Counted from the stretch's first letter, positions 1 through 8,212 are shown. The stretch is DNA of 64,000 bases from UBA10649 sp965278965 (GCA_965278965.1 OZ257127.1:2542001-2606000), one strand, 5' to 3'. Made by a program: numbers and translations. The notes: generated by a model not told the origin, from the sequence alone.

Positions 1-461
1 CCGACCGTGAAGGCCCACTGGTACATCGAAGCCTGGGATGCGCCGGCGACCACCAGGGCAGAGGAGTCCCCGCCGGCTGCCACGCCAAGGTCCTGGCGAA
101 GGGTGACCAGCGTCAGGATGGACGCGACGCCGAGGAAGATCATCGATGCCTCGAGGACGCGGCTGCTGACGAACCCGATGGCCAGCGACTGGTTCTGGCG
201 TCGGACGACGGGGTAGAGCGCGACGGCCGTACCGATGCTCGCCAGCCCCACGATGATCTCGAGCACCGCGCCCCACTGGACAAGGGTCGGGTCGCCGTTG
301 CCCAGGATGAAGTCGGAGTTGTTCTTGGCCGCGTGGTAGAGGAACAACGTCGGCATCGACACGAATGTGACGATGTAGAAGATGCCGGCGGCGAGGGCGT
401 GCTTGCGCGAGCTGGTCATGCCTGATGTCGCGGTGGGGGCGGAGCGGGTGATCGTGCTCAT
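1..461 (-). CDS. DUF4386-type integral membrane protein (C-terminus cut by window edge)
   Basis: The open frame runs from an ATG at 461 off the left edge, so only about the first 153 residues are visible. A strong ribosome site (GGAAGGAA) lies just upstream of the ATG. The protein starts with a short polar segment, then a hydrophobic helix (residues about 22-42), a loop containing NNSDFILGNGD, and further hydrophobic helices. This layout matches DUF4386 proteins, whose biochemical role is unknown. It is co-directional with the small gene at 505-762 and the LuxR-type regulator at 911-3622. A regulator-controlled membrane protein operon is therefore an inference from context. Confidence 0.7.
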   Translation of the reverse strand, partial: MSTITRSAPTATSGMTSSRKHALAAGIFYIVTFVSMPTLFLYHAAKNNSDFILGNGDPTLVQWGAVLEIIVGLASIGTAVALYPVVRRQNQSLAIGFVSSRVLEASMIFLGVASILTLVTLRQDLGVAAGGDSSALVVAGASQASMYQWAFTV

Positions 462-504
462 CGGGTTTCCTTCCGTTGCTGCGGTTGAGGATCGGTTGCT
501 CGTG

Positions 505-762
505 TCAGGTGCGTGGCGGGCTGCCGGGCAGGTCGATCGGCGTGACGGAGATCAACGGCAGCCCGAGGTCGTTGATCTTTCGGAGCAGGCCCTGGAGGGC
601 GGCCTGGTCGACCACGGTGCCGACAATCACGGTCGTCCCGTCCCGACCGTCGGTGAGAGTCAGCCCGTCGAACCAGGCGCTCCACCGAGGCTGGAGCCGT
701 CCGCGCAGGCGTATCTCGTACCGGCTGGAACCATCCGGGCTGCCGGCGCCGAGATCGTCCAT
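505..762 (-). CDS. Small conserved hypothetical protein, 85 aa
   Basis: I do not recognise a named function. The protein is 85 residues, has no signal peptide or membrane segment, and alternates beta-like stretches (YEIRLRG, TTVIVGTV, LPLISVTP) with one helix (DQAALQGLLRKINDLG). It looks like a small ferredoxin-like alpha/beta fold. The start is supported by an AGGGAG ribosome site. It sits 43 bp upstream of the DUF4386 gene on the same strand and downstream of the MalT-like regulator, which suggests a shared transcript with the membrane protein. The 5' leader holds a hairpin (788-810) and an operator-like palindrome (851-866). Confidence 0.7.
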   Translation of the reverse strand: MDDLGAGSPDGSSRYEIRLRGRLQPRWSAWFDGLTLTDGRDGTTVIVGTVVDQAALQGLLRKINDLGLPLISVTPIDLPGSPPRT

Positions 763-787
763 CGGTGCTCCCTTGGCTGACGTTCGC

Positions 788-810
788 GCAGATCGCAGGT
801 CGCGATCTGC
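788..810. other. Perfect 9-bp hairpin in the leader of the 505-762 gene
   Basis: GCAGATCGC (788-796) and GCGATCTGC (802-810) are perfect inverted repeats around a 5-nt loop. The hairpin lies between the regulator stop (911) and the start at 762, inside the probable 5' leader of the small gene. It has no T-tract. It could be a leader structure or a weak terminator of regulator transcription. Confidence 0.45.
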
Positions 811-850
811 TGTGCGTCTGGAAGCTAGGTGCCGATGTGATGAGCGCGCC

Positions 851-866
851 TCACCACTCGTGGTGA
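851..866. promoter_or_regulatory. Operator-like palindrome upstream of the DUF4386 operon
   Basis: TCACCAC, two bases, then GTGGTGA form a perfect 7-bp dyad. On the minus strand it lies about 20 bp upstream of TAGCTT (about 829), a plausible -10 box for the 762 to 461 transcript. That position overlaps a -35 region, as expected for an activator site. The adjacent LuxR-type regulator (911-3622) is the natural candidate to bind it; this is inference. Confidence 0.45.
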
Positions 867-910
867 TTTCGCCTGGTGAGTTCGAGGAACCCGCTGGAGG
901 GCCGTCAGGT

Positions 911-3622
911 CTAGATCAGCGAGAGCTCGTGGCCGCGCCGGACGGCGGCGCGGCGGTTGGTCACCGCGAGCTTGGTGTAGATGCTCCGCGTGTGGGTCCG
1001 CATCGTGTTCAGCGAGATGAACATCTGCCGGGCGATGTCCGGGCCGTCCAGGTCGGTCGCGAGAAGGCGAAGCACGTCCAGCTCGCGGGGGCTCAACGGG
1101 TCGACGATCGCCGACGGCGTCCTCGGCGCGGCCTCGTCGGGTACGGGGGGCTCGGAGCCGACGTCGTCGAGGAAGGCGGCCGCGTCGGTGTCGCGCCGCA
1201 GGGTCGCCAGGAGCGGGGCCAGCGCTCGCCCGTCAACGCGGAACACGCGCGCGTATCGCTGGGGCTTCGCCAGCGACAGCGCATCGGTGAGGGCGGCGAG
1301 CGCCTCGCTCGTCGCTCCCCGGGCGTGCTGCGCCATCGCCGTGACGACGAGGATCTCGATGAGGCTCGCGCGGCGCTGGCCACGGCGGGCTGCGTCCTCG
1401 AGGCGGGCCAGCAGGTCGAGCGCCTCGTTGAGTGCGTGGTCATCACCGGCGTCGCGACGAGCCAGGAGCACGCGGGCCAGGACAACGTGCTCGTACTCGC
1501 GGACGTACGCGAGCTCATCCACCGCGGAGACGGACGCCTCCCGAACCCACGCGTCGGCCTCTCGCTGTCGGGCGGCTCGCAGGTGCAAGCGCGCGATCTG
1601 CGCGGGCAAGGGATGCACGTTCGGTGAGAAGTCGGTGGTGAACACCGCCATACCGTCCTGGAGAAGTTCGACCGCACTATCGACATCGCCGGCGGCTTCG
1701 CGGATCCGGGCTTCGACGACGCGGCGGCGGTAGGGGTACTGCGGGAGTCCCAGACGGTCCCCGAGCTGACGAGCCTGCGCGATGTGCTCGGCGGCCTCTG
1801 CGACCTCGCCTCGTTCGAGGTGGATCTCGGCGAGTCCGGTCAGCATGTCGCTCGTGCCCCGTAGAGGTGCGCCGGGGCGGTCCGTCGCGAGCGTCAGCGC
1901 CGCTCGGTAGGTGGCGTGGGCGTCGTCAAGGTGCCCCAAAGTGATCTGGATGTCGGCGAGTGCGATGGAGCAGCCCAGGACGTCGGCGTCGTGGCCGGCC
2001 CTCGACATGTCCACGAGACAGTCGCGGTACGCACGCTCGGCATCGACGAGGTTGCCCGTGGACCAGGTCGCCAGGCCGATGAGGGCGGTGGCGGCCGCTC
2101 GCGACAGGTGGTCGTCGGGCGTCGAGATCGCCAGCGCCCGACGGGCCGCGCTCACCGCGCCGTCCAGGTCGCCTGTCACGAGCCGGTACCCCGCTCGATG
2201 CACGGCGGTGGCCGCCGGGAGCTGACGAAGCTGTTCGGCATCCGCGACGACGGCATCCGGGAGGTCGGCGCCGCGGTCGTCGGTGCGCGCCGCCACGTAC
2301 GCCTCGGCGTTCGCGAGCGGGCTGTCGACGCGGTCGAACCGGCCGGTCGACAGCAGCGCGCCCGCATAGATGTTGCTCAGCACGGGCCGTGCACGCACGA
2401 CGCCGTCCGGCAGGGTCGCGATCCACTCGCGCAGCGCGATCTCCTGCCGCTGTTGCTGCATCGCCGGCGCTGCGATCTCGATGAGCCGGGCGGCACGCTC
2501 GGCGTCGGCGGCGGCGAACGCATGCCGGATCGCGTCCGCCGCATCTCCCGCGTTCTCGAACCACTCGCTCGCGGCCCGGTGTAGCTCCGCCTCCAGCCCG
2601 GGACGCTCGTCTGCCAGGTGCGCGCGCAGCACGTCCGCGAACAGGTGGTGGTAGCGGTACCACTGCCGGCGATCATCCAGTGGAACCAGGAACAAGTTGG
2701 CGCGGTCGAGCGCCACAAGACGGGACTTGCCACCCGGCTGGCCGGTGACGGCATCGCACAGCGGTCCGGCGAGCCGATCGAGGATCGAGGTCCGCAGAAG
2801 GAACTCGCGGACCTCTGGGGTCTGGAGCTGCAGCACCTCCTCGGCCAGGTAGTCGACGATGTAGCGGTCGTCGCCGGCGAAGCTCGCGATGAACGCGGAG
2901 GCATCGTCGTGGCCCTGGATCGACAGAGCGGCCAGCTGCAGCGCGGCGATCCACCCTTCGGTCCGGGACTCGAGGATGCCGACGTCGTCGTCGGGCACGC
3001 CCAGCCCCATGGCGTCGTTGAGGTACTGCTGCGCCTCCGCGCGCGTGAAGCGCAGGTCGGCCACCCGGACCTCGACGAGCTCGCGGCGCGCTCGTAGCTG
3101 GGCCAACGGCAACGGCGGGTCCGACCTCGTCGACAGGACGAGATGTGTCGACGCGGGCAGGTGAGCCACGAAGAAGGCCAGGCTGTCGTGGACCTCGAGG
3201 GCATCGATGACGTGGTAGTCGTCGAGGACGAACGTCATCGTCCCGGCAATGGTGTCCAGATCGTTGATGAGCGACGCCGCGATCGCCTCGAGCGAACCGG
3301 CCGACGCGTCGAGAAGGTCGAGCGCCTCCGAGCCCACCCCCGATGCGGCAGCACGCGCCGCGGTCGCCATGTAGGTCCAGAACGTCCGGGCGTCGTTGTC
3401 ACGGACGTCGAGGGAGACCCAGGCGAACCGGGTCGCGTCGGTGCGCTGCTCGGCGATCCACTGGGCTAGAGCAGTCGACTTGCCGAACCCCGCCGGTGCG
3501 GACACGACGGTGAGCGGTGCCTGGGCGCTGCGGCCGAGCAGGTCGCGCAGCCTGTCGCGAGCGATCGTGGAGGCGCGGACGGACGGGACGTGGAGCTTGG
3601 TCTCGAGGATCACGGACGGCAC
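911..3622 (-). CDS. LuxR-family regulator of the large ATP-binding (MalT-like) class
   Basis: This 903-aa protein has the MalT/LAL plan: an N-terminal P-loop NTPase with Walker A SAPAGFGKST (residues 41-50) and Walker B FVLDD (131-135), a long central helical TPR-like region, and a C-terminal LuxR helix-turn-helix over the last 60 residues (LSPRELDVLRLLA through TKLAVTNRRAAV). Such proteins are one-component activators that bind an inducer and ATP and switch on neighbouring operons. The length is typical of the class. The likely target is the co-directional 505-762 and DUF4386 pair just downstream, whose promoter carries a dyad at 851-866. The inducer cannot be predicted. Confidence 0.9.
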   Translation of the reverse strand: MPSVILETKLHVPSVRASTIARDRLRDLLGRSAQAPLTVVSAPAGFGKSTALAQWIAEQRTDATRFAWVSLDVRDNDARTFWTYMATAARAAASGVGSEALDLLDASAGSLEAIAASLINDLDTIAGTMTFVLDDYHVIDALEVHDSLAFFVAHLPASTHLVLSTRSDPPLPLAQLRARRELVEVRVADLRFTRAEAQQYLNDAMGLGVPDDDVGILESRTEGWIAALQLAALSIQGHDDASAFIASFAGDDRYIVDYLAEEVLQLQTPEVREFLLRTSILDRLAGPLCDAVTGQPGGKSRLVALDRANLFLVPLDDRRQWYRYHHLFADVLRAHLADERPGLEAELHRAASEWFENAGDAADAIRHAFAAADAERAARLIEIAAPAMQQQRQEIALREWIATLPDGVVRARPVLSNIYAGALLSTGRFDRVDSPLANAEAYVAARTDDRGADLPDAVVADAEQLRQLPAATAVHRAGYRLVTGDLDGAVSAARRALAISTPDDHLSRAAATALIGLATWSTGNLVDAERAYRDCLVDMSRAGHDADVLGCSIALADIQITLGHLDDAHATYRAALTLATDRPGAPLRGTSDMLTGLAEIHLERGEVAEAAEHIAQARQLGDRLGLPQYPYRRRVVEARIREAAGDVDSAVELLQDGMAVFTTDFSPNVHPLPAQIARLHLRAARQREADAWVREASVSAVDELAYVREYEHVVLARVLLARRDAGDDHALNEALDLLARLEDAARRGQRRASLIEILVVTAMAQHARGATSEALAALTDALSLAKPQRYARVFRVDGRALAPLLATLRRDTDAAAFLDDVGSEPPVPDEAAPRTPSAIVDPLSPRELDVLRLLATDLDGPDIARQMFISLNTMRTHTRSIYTKLAVTNRRAAVRRGHELSLI

Positions 3623-3625
3623 CGC

Positions 3626-3778
3626 TCAGGCCCGGGTCCGGCGGTGTGCGCGCGCGTGGACATCCGCGACCTCACCGGAGCTGACGATCTCCCACGCCTG
3701 AATGCCGCCGGGGATGGGCGTCAACGGCACTGCGGTCCGCACGTTCGCGTTCGCGGAGGACCTGGCTGAGTCCGTCAT
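3626..3778 (-). CDS. Possible 50-aa leader ORF upstream of the MalT-like regulator
   Basis: A short frame starts at an ATG at 3778 with a reasonable ribosome site (GTGGGAG) and ends 3 bp before the regulator start. The product is 50 residues, Arg- and Ala-rich at its end (VHARAHRRTRA), with no recognisable domain. Its tight spacing to the regulator and its own ribosome site argue for a translated leader or small coupled gene, but in GC-rich DNA a frame this short can be chance. I assign no function. Confidence 0.3.
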   Translation of the reverse strand: MTDSARSSANANVRTAVPLTPIPGGIQAWEIVSSGEVADVHARAHRRTRA

Positions 3779-3845
3779 CGCTCCCACCGTTCCCGGAAAC
3801 AGCAACCATAGTTGGCATACCGGACGCGCGGACCACTCTCGGGCC

Positions 3846-4031
3846 ATGGACACATGCGACGTCGTCATCGTGGGCGGAGGCACTGCACGCCCGTGGACGT
3901 CGGTCGCCCGGTGCGTCATCATGGAGTCGATCGGACGTCGACATGTCGGCAGCCGCGGTTCAAACCCCTGGGCCACGCGGATGCGGACGCGGCGACCGGA
4001 GGGGACTCAAGGTCCAGATGGCGCGCCCTGA
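3846..4031 (+). pseudogene. N-terminal remnant of an FAD-binding oxidoreductase
   Basis: An ATG at 3846 opens a frame reading MDTCDVVIVGGGTA. This is the start of an FAD/NAD(P) Rossmann fold, with the beta strand followed by GxGxxA-like glycines. Immediately after, the sequence turns into non-conserved, Arg-rich residues and stops after 61 codons. The rest of a flavoprotein (normally 350-500 residues) is absent in all frames up to the next gene. I read this as a truncated leftover, probably from deletion. The alternative is a chance match of 14 residues. Confidence 0.4.
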
Positions 4032-4698
4032 TACGGACCGGCTGGCCGTCCTGGCCCGCCAGCTTTCTGCTGACTCCGACCTGGACGCGGTATGGACGCG
4101 CGTCGTCCGGGCCTCCGTGGCCGAGGTCGAAGGAGCCGAGCACGCCGGGATCACCTTGCTGGAGGCTGCGACCGTCTCCACACCGGCGGCGACCGACGAG
4201 CTCGTCCGTGAGATCGACGCGATCCAGTACTCCACCGGCGGGCCGTGCCTGACCGCTGCGCTGGACCAGCAGGCTGTCGTCCTGGTCGAGGACCTCACGA
4301 CCGACACCCGCTGGCCGCAGTTCAGCGCCTCGATCGCGGGGCTGGGCGTCCGCTCGATGCTGTCCTTCCAGCTCTTCACCGACGCGACGACGATAGGAGC
4401 TCTCAACCTGTATGCCGGCATCCCCGATGCCTTCACGGTCGACTCCGTAGACACCGGAACGATCATGGCGATGCACGCAGCGGTAGCCGCAGCTGCGGCG
4501 GGGCGTACCGACAACCTGATCATCGCCCTGGCAACGCGCGACATCATCGGGCAGGCCAAGGGCATCCTCATGGAGCGGTACAAAGTCACAGGGGAGCAGG
4601 CCTTCGACCTGCTGATCACGGCGTCCCAGGACGCCAACCGCAAGTTAAAAGACATCGCCTTCGACCTCGCCGCGAGCGGGGAGTTCGTGCTCGACTGA
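4018..4698 (+). CDS. GAF-ANTAR domain regulator
   Basis: I place the start at the ATG at 4018, giving 226 aa; a GTG/ATG further upstream would add a low-complexity tail. The N-terminal two thirds are a GAF sensor domain (YSTGGPCLTA, DTRWPQF, GVRSMLSFQLF). The last ~55 residues are an ANTAR RNA-binding domain (IIGQAKGILMERYKVTGEQAF, then a helix ending near the C-terminus). ANTAR proteins bind paired stem-loops in mRNA leaders and stop premature termination. This one probably responds to a small ligand through GAF. The ribosome site (GGAGGGG) is about 13 nt away, which is long. The target transcript is unknown. Confidence 0.88.
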   Translation: MARPDTDRLAVLARQLSADSDLDAVWTRVVRASVAEVEGAEHAGITLLEAATVSTPAATDELVREIDAIQYSTGGPCLTAALDQQAVVLVEDLTTDTRWPQFSASIAGLGVRSMLSFQLFTDATTIGALNLYAGIPDAFTVDSVDTGTIMAMHAAVAAAAAGRTDNLIIALATRDIIGQAKGILMERYKVTGEQAFDLLITASQDANRKLKDIAFDLAASGEFVLD

Positions 4699-4756
4699 GC
4701 CGGTAGAACGCGTCGGCACCCGCAGTACCCGCTCGACCCACGCAGAGGATCCCCCC

Positions 4757-5011
4757 ATGCACGAGACCTTGAGCCTGTCCGACGGGCTACGCCTGTCGGG
4801 GCTGTCCGACCAAGACCTCTGGAACCGCTATCTCGTCCTCGGCGGCAACAGCGAGATGGCCGACATGCGGCGGCACGTGGACAGCGGCGACTGTCCGAGC
4901 CAGCACGACCACAACATCATCGCTCTCGCGCTGAATGAGTCCTTCCTCGAACGCGGGCACGACCATCCCGTCGCCTACGCCCACCTTTATCGCCGCGGCG
5001 ACGAGGAATGA
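4757..5011 (+). CDS. Small conserved hypothetical protein, 84 aa
   Basis: The frame starts at an ATG 58 bp after the GAF-ANTAR gene and encodes 84 residues with no membrane segment. The sequence has a helical N-terminal half (LSDQDLWNRYLVLGGN) followed by a His/Asp-rich middle (GDCPSQHDHNII) and LNESFLERGHDHPVAYAHLY. The His, Cys and Asp residues could bind metal, but no known motif is met. Its position suggests co-expression with the GAF-ANTAR regulator. I do not know its function. Confidence 0.65.
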   Translation: MHETLSLSDGLRLSGLSDQDLWNRYLVLGGNSEMADMRRHVDSGDCPSQHDHNIIALALNESFLERGHDHPVAYAHLYRRGDEE

Positions 5012-5030
5012 CCTCGGCGGGATAGCAGCC

Positions 5031-5555
5031 TCAGCCGCGGTTGTAGCAACCGTAGATCGGGGGGAGAGGTGCGGTGTCGACCTGCGCGGCGTTGAACGCC
5101 TCGGCGCACCGATCGAGCGCCTGCCCGAAGCCGTCGGGCGCGAGGACCCAGCCGACGATGTAGATGTCGAACAGGGCTCCGGCCGGCGTGCCGGCGCACG
5201 CACTGTTGCTCCAGTACGGCGAGCCCGACGGCAGGCTCCACCCGCCACCGAAGTCCACCCAGACCCCGCCGAAGTCTACGCAGTTGCGGGCGCTGCCGGT
5301 GCTCTCGTGGGCCCACGTGATCGAGCGGGTGCAGACGAATCCGCCACGTCCACCGTTCGGCCATGCAGCCCACGACGGCGTCCACTCCGACCAGCCGTCC
5401 GACATCTCGCTGGCGCTCGTGTCCGGGCATGGCGCCTCCTCAGACGCGCGCGCTACCCCCTGGTGCCAGATCTGGTCGGCGCTGGCCGCCGGGGCAGCCA
5501 GTAACGCCGCGCCGAGGACAACCACGCCGGCGATCAGGATCCGTACGAACCTCAT
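5031..5555 (-). CDS. Secreted hypothetical protein with signal peptide
   Basis: This 174-aa product has a clear Sec signal peptide: MRFVRI, a hydrophobic core through about residue 22, and a probable cleavage after ASA (about residues 24-26). The mature part is Trp/Gly/Ser-rich with several Cys residues (CPDTSAS, VCTRS, NCVDFGG, SACAGTP, RCAEAF, YGCYN), consistent with disulfides in an extracellular protein. No enzyme motif is recognisable. It is convergent with the 4757-5011 gene, 19 bp apart. Function unknown. Confidence 0.75.
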   Translation of the reverse strand: MRFVRILIAGVVVLGAALLAAPAASADQIWHQGVARASEEAPCPDTSASEMSDGWSEWTPSWAAWPNGGRGGFVCTRSITWAHESTGSARNCVDFGGVWVDFGGGWSLPSGSPYWSNSACAGTPAGALFDIYIVGWVLAPDGFGQALDRCAEAFNAAQVDTAPLPPIYGCYNRG

Positions 5556-5635
5556 GTGCAGCCCCTCACCGGTCGCGTCGGGTCAACCTATCCGTCTGCG
5601 GCGGCAGGGGCGACCCCCTCGCGTAGCGCGCTGGG

Positions 5636-6280
5636 CTAGCGCCGGAACGTGACGTGGACGACGCCGCTCTCGGCCGTTTCGGTCGCCACGTCGTACCCGG
5701 TGTCGAAGTGGCGTAGGTCGTCCCACAGGCGAAGGCCCTGACCAAGGAGGATCGGCGTGATCGCGACGTGGAGCTGGTCCACGAGCCCGGCGCGCAGGAA
5801 CTCCCGTGCGACCGTCGGCCCGCCACCGACGCGGACGTCCTTGCCGCCCGCCGCCTCCAGCGCGAGATCGAGCGCCTCCTGCGGTGTCACGGACAGGAAG
5901 TGGAACGTCGTGCCGCCGGCCATCTCGATCGGCGGGCGCGGGGCGCGGTGGGTGAGGATGAAAACCGGGCACCGGAACGGCGGCTCGTCGCCCCACCAGC
6001 CCTGCCAGTCCGGGTTGTCGGGGAACGTGTGGAAGCCGAACATCCCCGCGCCCATGATCTCCGCGCCGACCTCGGCGAAGTACGCCTGGGCGTAGGCATC
6101 GTCCACTCCGGTGGTGCCTTCGCCTGAGGTGTCGTGGAACACGCGCTCGCGGAACGTCCGCGTCGCGACGTACGCGCCGGTCAGGCGCGGCCAGTCGTCG
6201 CCGAACGGGTTCTCCGGCGTCTGGTCCGTCGTGGTCGCGAACCCGTCGAGGGAGATGTTGAGGTCAACGCGAACGGCCAT
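5636..6280 (-). CDS. Dihydrofolate reductase-family (RibD C-terminal-like) protein
   Basis: The start at 6280 (MAVRVDLNISLDGF) gives 214 aa and matches the family's usual first strand; the frame stays open upstream but that part is not conserved. The protein has the RibD_C/DHFR pattern: an N-terminal strand with SLDG, a central GxxTFxxF-like region, and VGGGPTVAREFLRAGLVDQLHV near residue 165, the typical nucleotide-binding segment. The domain reduces pterin- or flavin-like substrates with NADPH; the substrate of this stand-alone copy is not predictable. A type-1 palindrome lies 49 bp upstream. Confidence 0.8.
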   Translation of the reverse strand: MAVRVDLNISLDGFATTTDQTPENPFGDDWPRLTGAYVATRTFRERVFHDTSGEGTTGVDDAYAQAYFAEVGAEIMGAGMFGFHTFPDNPDWQGWWGDEPPFRCPVFILTHRAPRPPIEMAGGTTFHFLSVTPQEALDLALEAAGGKDVRVGGGPTVAREFLRAGLVDQLHVAITPILLGQGLRLWDDLRHFDTGYDVATETAESGVVHVTFRR

Positions 6281-6329
6281 CGGTGCTCGATCCTGTCTGG
6301 AGGCGGACTGCAGCCGCCATTGTCTGCTC

Positions 6330-6384
6330 GACCTTGAGGTTGGCGACACTATTCGGGGCCGGATGTGTCGCCAACCTCAAGGTC
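6330..6384. repeat. Type-1 55-bp palindrome, copy 1
   Basis: The arms are perfect 20-mers: GACCTTGAGGTTGGCGACAC (6330-6349) and its reverse complement (6365-6384), around a 15-nt loop containing CGGGGCC. The copy lies in the gap between the DHFR-like gene and the membrane gene, 3 bp beyond the latter's stop codon at 6388. It belongs to a family of five 55-bp elements in this window. Confidence 0.9.
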
Positions 6385-6387
6385 GGC

Positions 6388-6942
6388 TCAGGTTGCTTCG
6401 GCGTCGAGGTCGTCCCGGACGGTGTAGAGGTAGCCGAGAGCGAGGGCGACGACAACCGCGTCGGCAATCGCGAGCCACGAGATGTTCAGGACGTGGGCGA
6501 CCGGGAACACGACGGCACCCAAGGCCAGGAGCGCCGACACCCAGACGGGGACCCGGCGCCAGACCGCCACGACGGTGAGCAGGAGGGTGAGGGGGAAGAA
6601 GAAGCCCATCGTCTTGAAGAGGTTGGCCGGCCCCTCCGCGTCGAACAGGTCGTTCCCGCCGAGCCCGACGTGCAGCGTGTTGTCGCCGACGCCCGCGTTG
6701 CCGACGATGCCGAGCACCGCGACGACGAGCAGCGACACCTGCAGCCAGCCACGGGCGAAGGTCACCAGGCGCAGCGCGGTCAGCCCGTAGAGGGCGGCGG
6801 CGACGATGTGCATCGCGCCGGTCTGCGCGTCCCACCACCCGCGGCTCGCGTAGGTGATGTCCAGGAACAGGTAGGCCAGCGGCCCGAAGATCAGCGCAGC
6901 GTTGAGCAGCGCAGCGGTAGGCGTGCCGGGGATCAGCTTCAC
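6388..6942 (-). CDS. Integral membrane protein of unknown function
   Basis: A GTG at 6942 with a GAAGGAA ribosome site gives a 184-aa protein; the open frame upstream is not conserved. It has about five or six hydrophobic helices (LLNAALIFGPLAYLFL, MHIVAAALYGLTAL, VSLLVVAVLGIVGN, GFFFPLTLLLTVVAV, WVSALLALGAVVFPVA, ADAVVVALALGYLY) and few polar motifs apart from a GVGDNTLHVGLGG loop. No family is recognised. It is divergent from the membrane-bound LuxR gene at 7091, with 148 bp between the two starts, so that regulator may control it. Confidence 0.75.
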   Translation of the reverse strand: MKLIPGTPTAALLNAALIFGPLAYLFLDITYASRGWWDAQTGAMHIVAAALYGLTALRLVTFARGWLQVSLLVVAVLGIVGNAGVGDNTLHVGLGGNDLFDAEGPANLFKTMGFFFPLTLLLTVVAVWRRVPVWVSALLALGAVVFPVAHVLNISWLAIADAVVVALALGYLYTVRDDLDAEAT

Positions 6943-7090
6943 GGGGATTCCTTCGCGGGACGGTCGGGTGCAGTTCCCGTCACCCTCGAGGCGATCCGGT
7001 CCGCGCCGTAACCGGGGAGATCCCTGCAGGCCGAAGTCCAGGGATAACCCTGGGGACCTCTGGGTCGTCTCCGTGACACGATCTCGACTC

Positions 7091-8092
7091 ATGCAGCCGG
7101 CCGGTCGTTCCCGATCCCTGGTCCCGCTGGTCGTGCTGTGCGCGATCGTCGCGCTGGTGGCCGCCGGACTTGCCCGCGGCCTCTGGGCGGACAACCTGCA
7201 CAACGGCCTGCTCGCATTCTCGTTCGGCTTCGTCGGGGTGGCCGTGCTGCTCCAGCGTCCCGGGCAGCGCGAGGGGATGCTGTTCCTGCTGGTCGGCGTG
7301 CTCGAGGCGGTCATGTTCTTCGGCCGGCAGGCCGGGCACGCCCCGTCATCGAGTCTCGATGCCTGGTGGGGGTGGCTGGGCGTCTGGCCCCTTGCCCTCA
7401 CGCTCGGTGCGATCACGTGGTGCGTGATGTGCTTCCCGGAAGGCCGGTTCCTGTCGCGCGGCTGGTGGTGGGTCGGCATCGGCGTGGCGGCACTGGCGGT
7501 CGCCTGCTCGCTGGCGTCGGCGCTCTGGCCGGTGGAGTACGAGAGTTCCGGCGTCGTCGTCGCGCACCCGTTCACGGTCCCCGGCATCGACATCGCCCAG
7601 CCCGTGTGGAACGCGGTCGCGCACCCGTTCTACGCCGCGCTCCAGGTGCTGTGGGTCGTGGCGGTCGTCGCCCGATGGCGGGCCTCGGACTCGGTCGCGC
7701 GCCGGCAGATCACGGTCCTGGTGGTCGCTGTCGCCGTTTCGGCGCTCGGCCTGGTCGTCGGCCTCGTCGTCGCCGGCACACCCCGGGCCGGGATCCTCCT
7801 CGCGACGCTCATCCCCATCGCGGCCGGATGGGCGATGGAGCGGTTGAGTCTGGCCAAGGTCATCGAGGAGGAGACGCGCGCCGGCCATCTGGAGGGTCTC
7901 GCGCCGCGGGAGAACGAGGTCCTCGACCTCATGGCCCAGGGGCTCTCGAACGCGGCCATCGCAGCGCGGCTGCACCTGAGCATCAAGACCGTCGAGCCGC
8001 TCGTCAGCTCGATCTTCGTCAAGCTCGGGCTCCCAGCGGACGCCGACAGCAACCGACGGGTCCTCGCGGTCGTGGAGTACCTGCGGCGGTAG
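7091..8092 (+). CDS. Membrane-embedded LuxR-type transcriptional regulator
   Basis: The ATG at 7091 gives 333 aa. Residues about 10-240 form eight or so hydrophobic helices, and the C-terminus (about 275-333) is a LuxR/NarL helix-turn-helix (LAPRENEVLDLMAQGLSN, HLSIKTVEPLVSSIFVKLGL). There is no histidine kinase or receiver domain, so sensing and DNA binding sit in one membrane protein. The start has no clear ribosome site. The gene is divergent from the membrane protein at 6388-6942, a likely target. The signal is unknown. Confidence 0.85.
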   Translation: MQPAGRSRSLVPLVVLCAIVALVAAGLARGLWADNLHNGLLAFSFGFVGVAVLLQRPGQREGMLFLLVGVLEAVMFFGRQAGHAPSSSLDAWWGWLGVWPLALTLGAITWCVMCFPEGRFLSRGWWWVGIGVAALAVACSLASALWPVEYESSGVVVAHPFTVPGIDIAQPVWNAVAHPFYAALQVLWVVAVVARWRASDSVARRQITVLVVAVAVSALGLVVGLVVAGTPRAGILLATLIPIAAGWAMERLSLAKVIEEETRAGHLEGLAPRENEVLDLMAQGLSNAAIAARLHLSIKTVEPLVSSIFVKLGLPADADSNRRVLAVVEYLRR

Positions 8093-8116
8093 GCGACCGG
8101 ACCGCAGCCCCCGGTC

Positions 8117-8171
8117 GACCTTGAGGCTGGCGACGCGAGTCGGGCCGTAGTGTGTCGCCAACCTCACGGTC
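8117..8171. repeat. Type-1 55-bp palindrome, copy 2
   Basis: This copy is again 55 bp: left arm GACCTTGAGGCTGGCGACGC, 15-nt loop with CGGGCC, right arm GTGTCGCCAACCTCACGGTC. The arms differ from perfect pairing at three positions, so it is more decayed than copy 1, with which it shares the inner GGCGAC arm. It starts 24 bp after the LuxR stop and ends 41 bp before the DUF4287 start. Confidence 0.88.
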
Positions 8172-8212
8172 GGCGGGCGGGCGCCGACGTCTTGCCGCGC
8201 GAAGGAGACGAG

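Noticed and set aside
3950..3990. T-loop-like sequence GGTTCAAACCC resembling the 3' end of a tRNA
   Set aside because: The T stem does not pair, and no matching acceptor, D arm or anticodon arm could be found within 90 bp upstream.
4002..4015. GGACTCAAGGTCC, similar to one arm of a type-1 palindrome
   Set aside because: No partner arm at the right distance and the length and loop do not fit; best treated as chance or too decayed to call.
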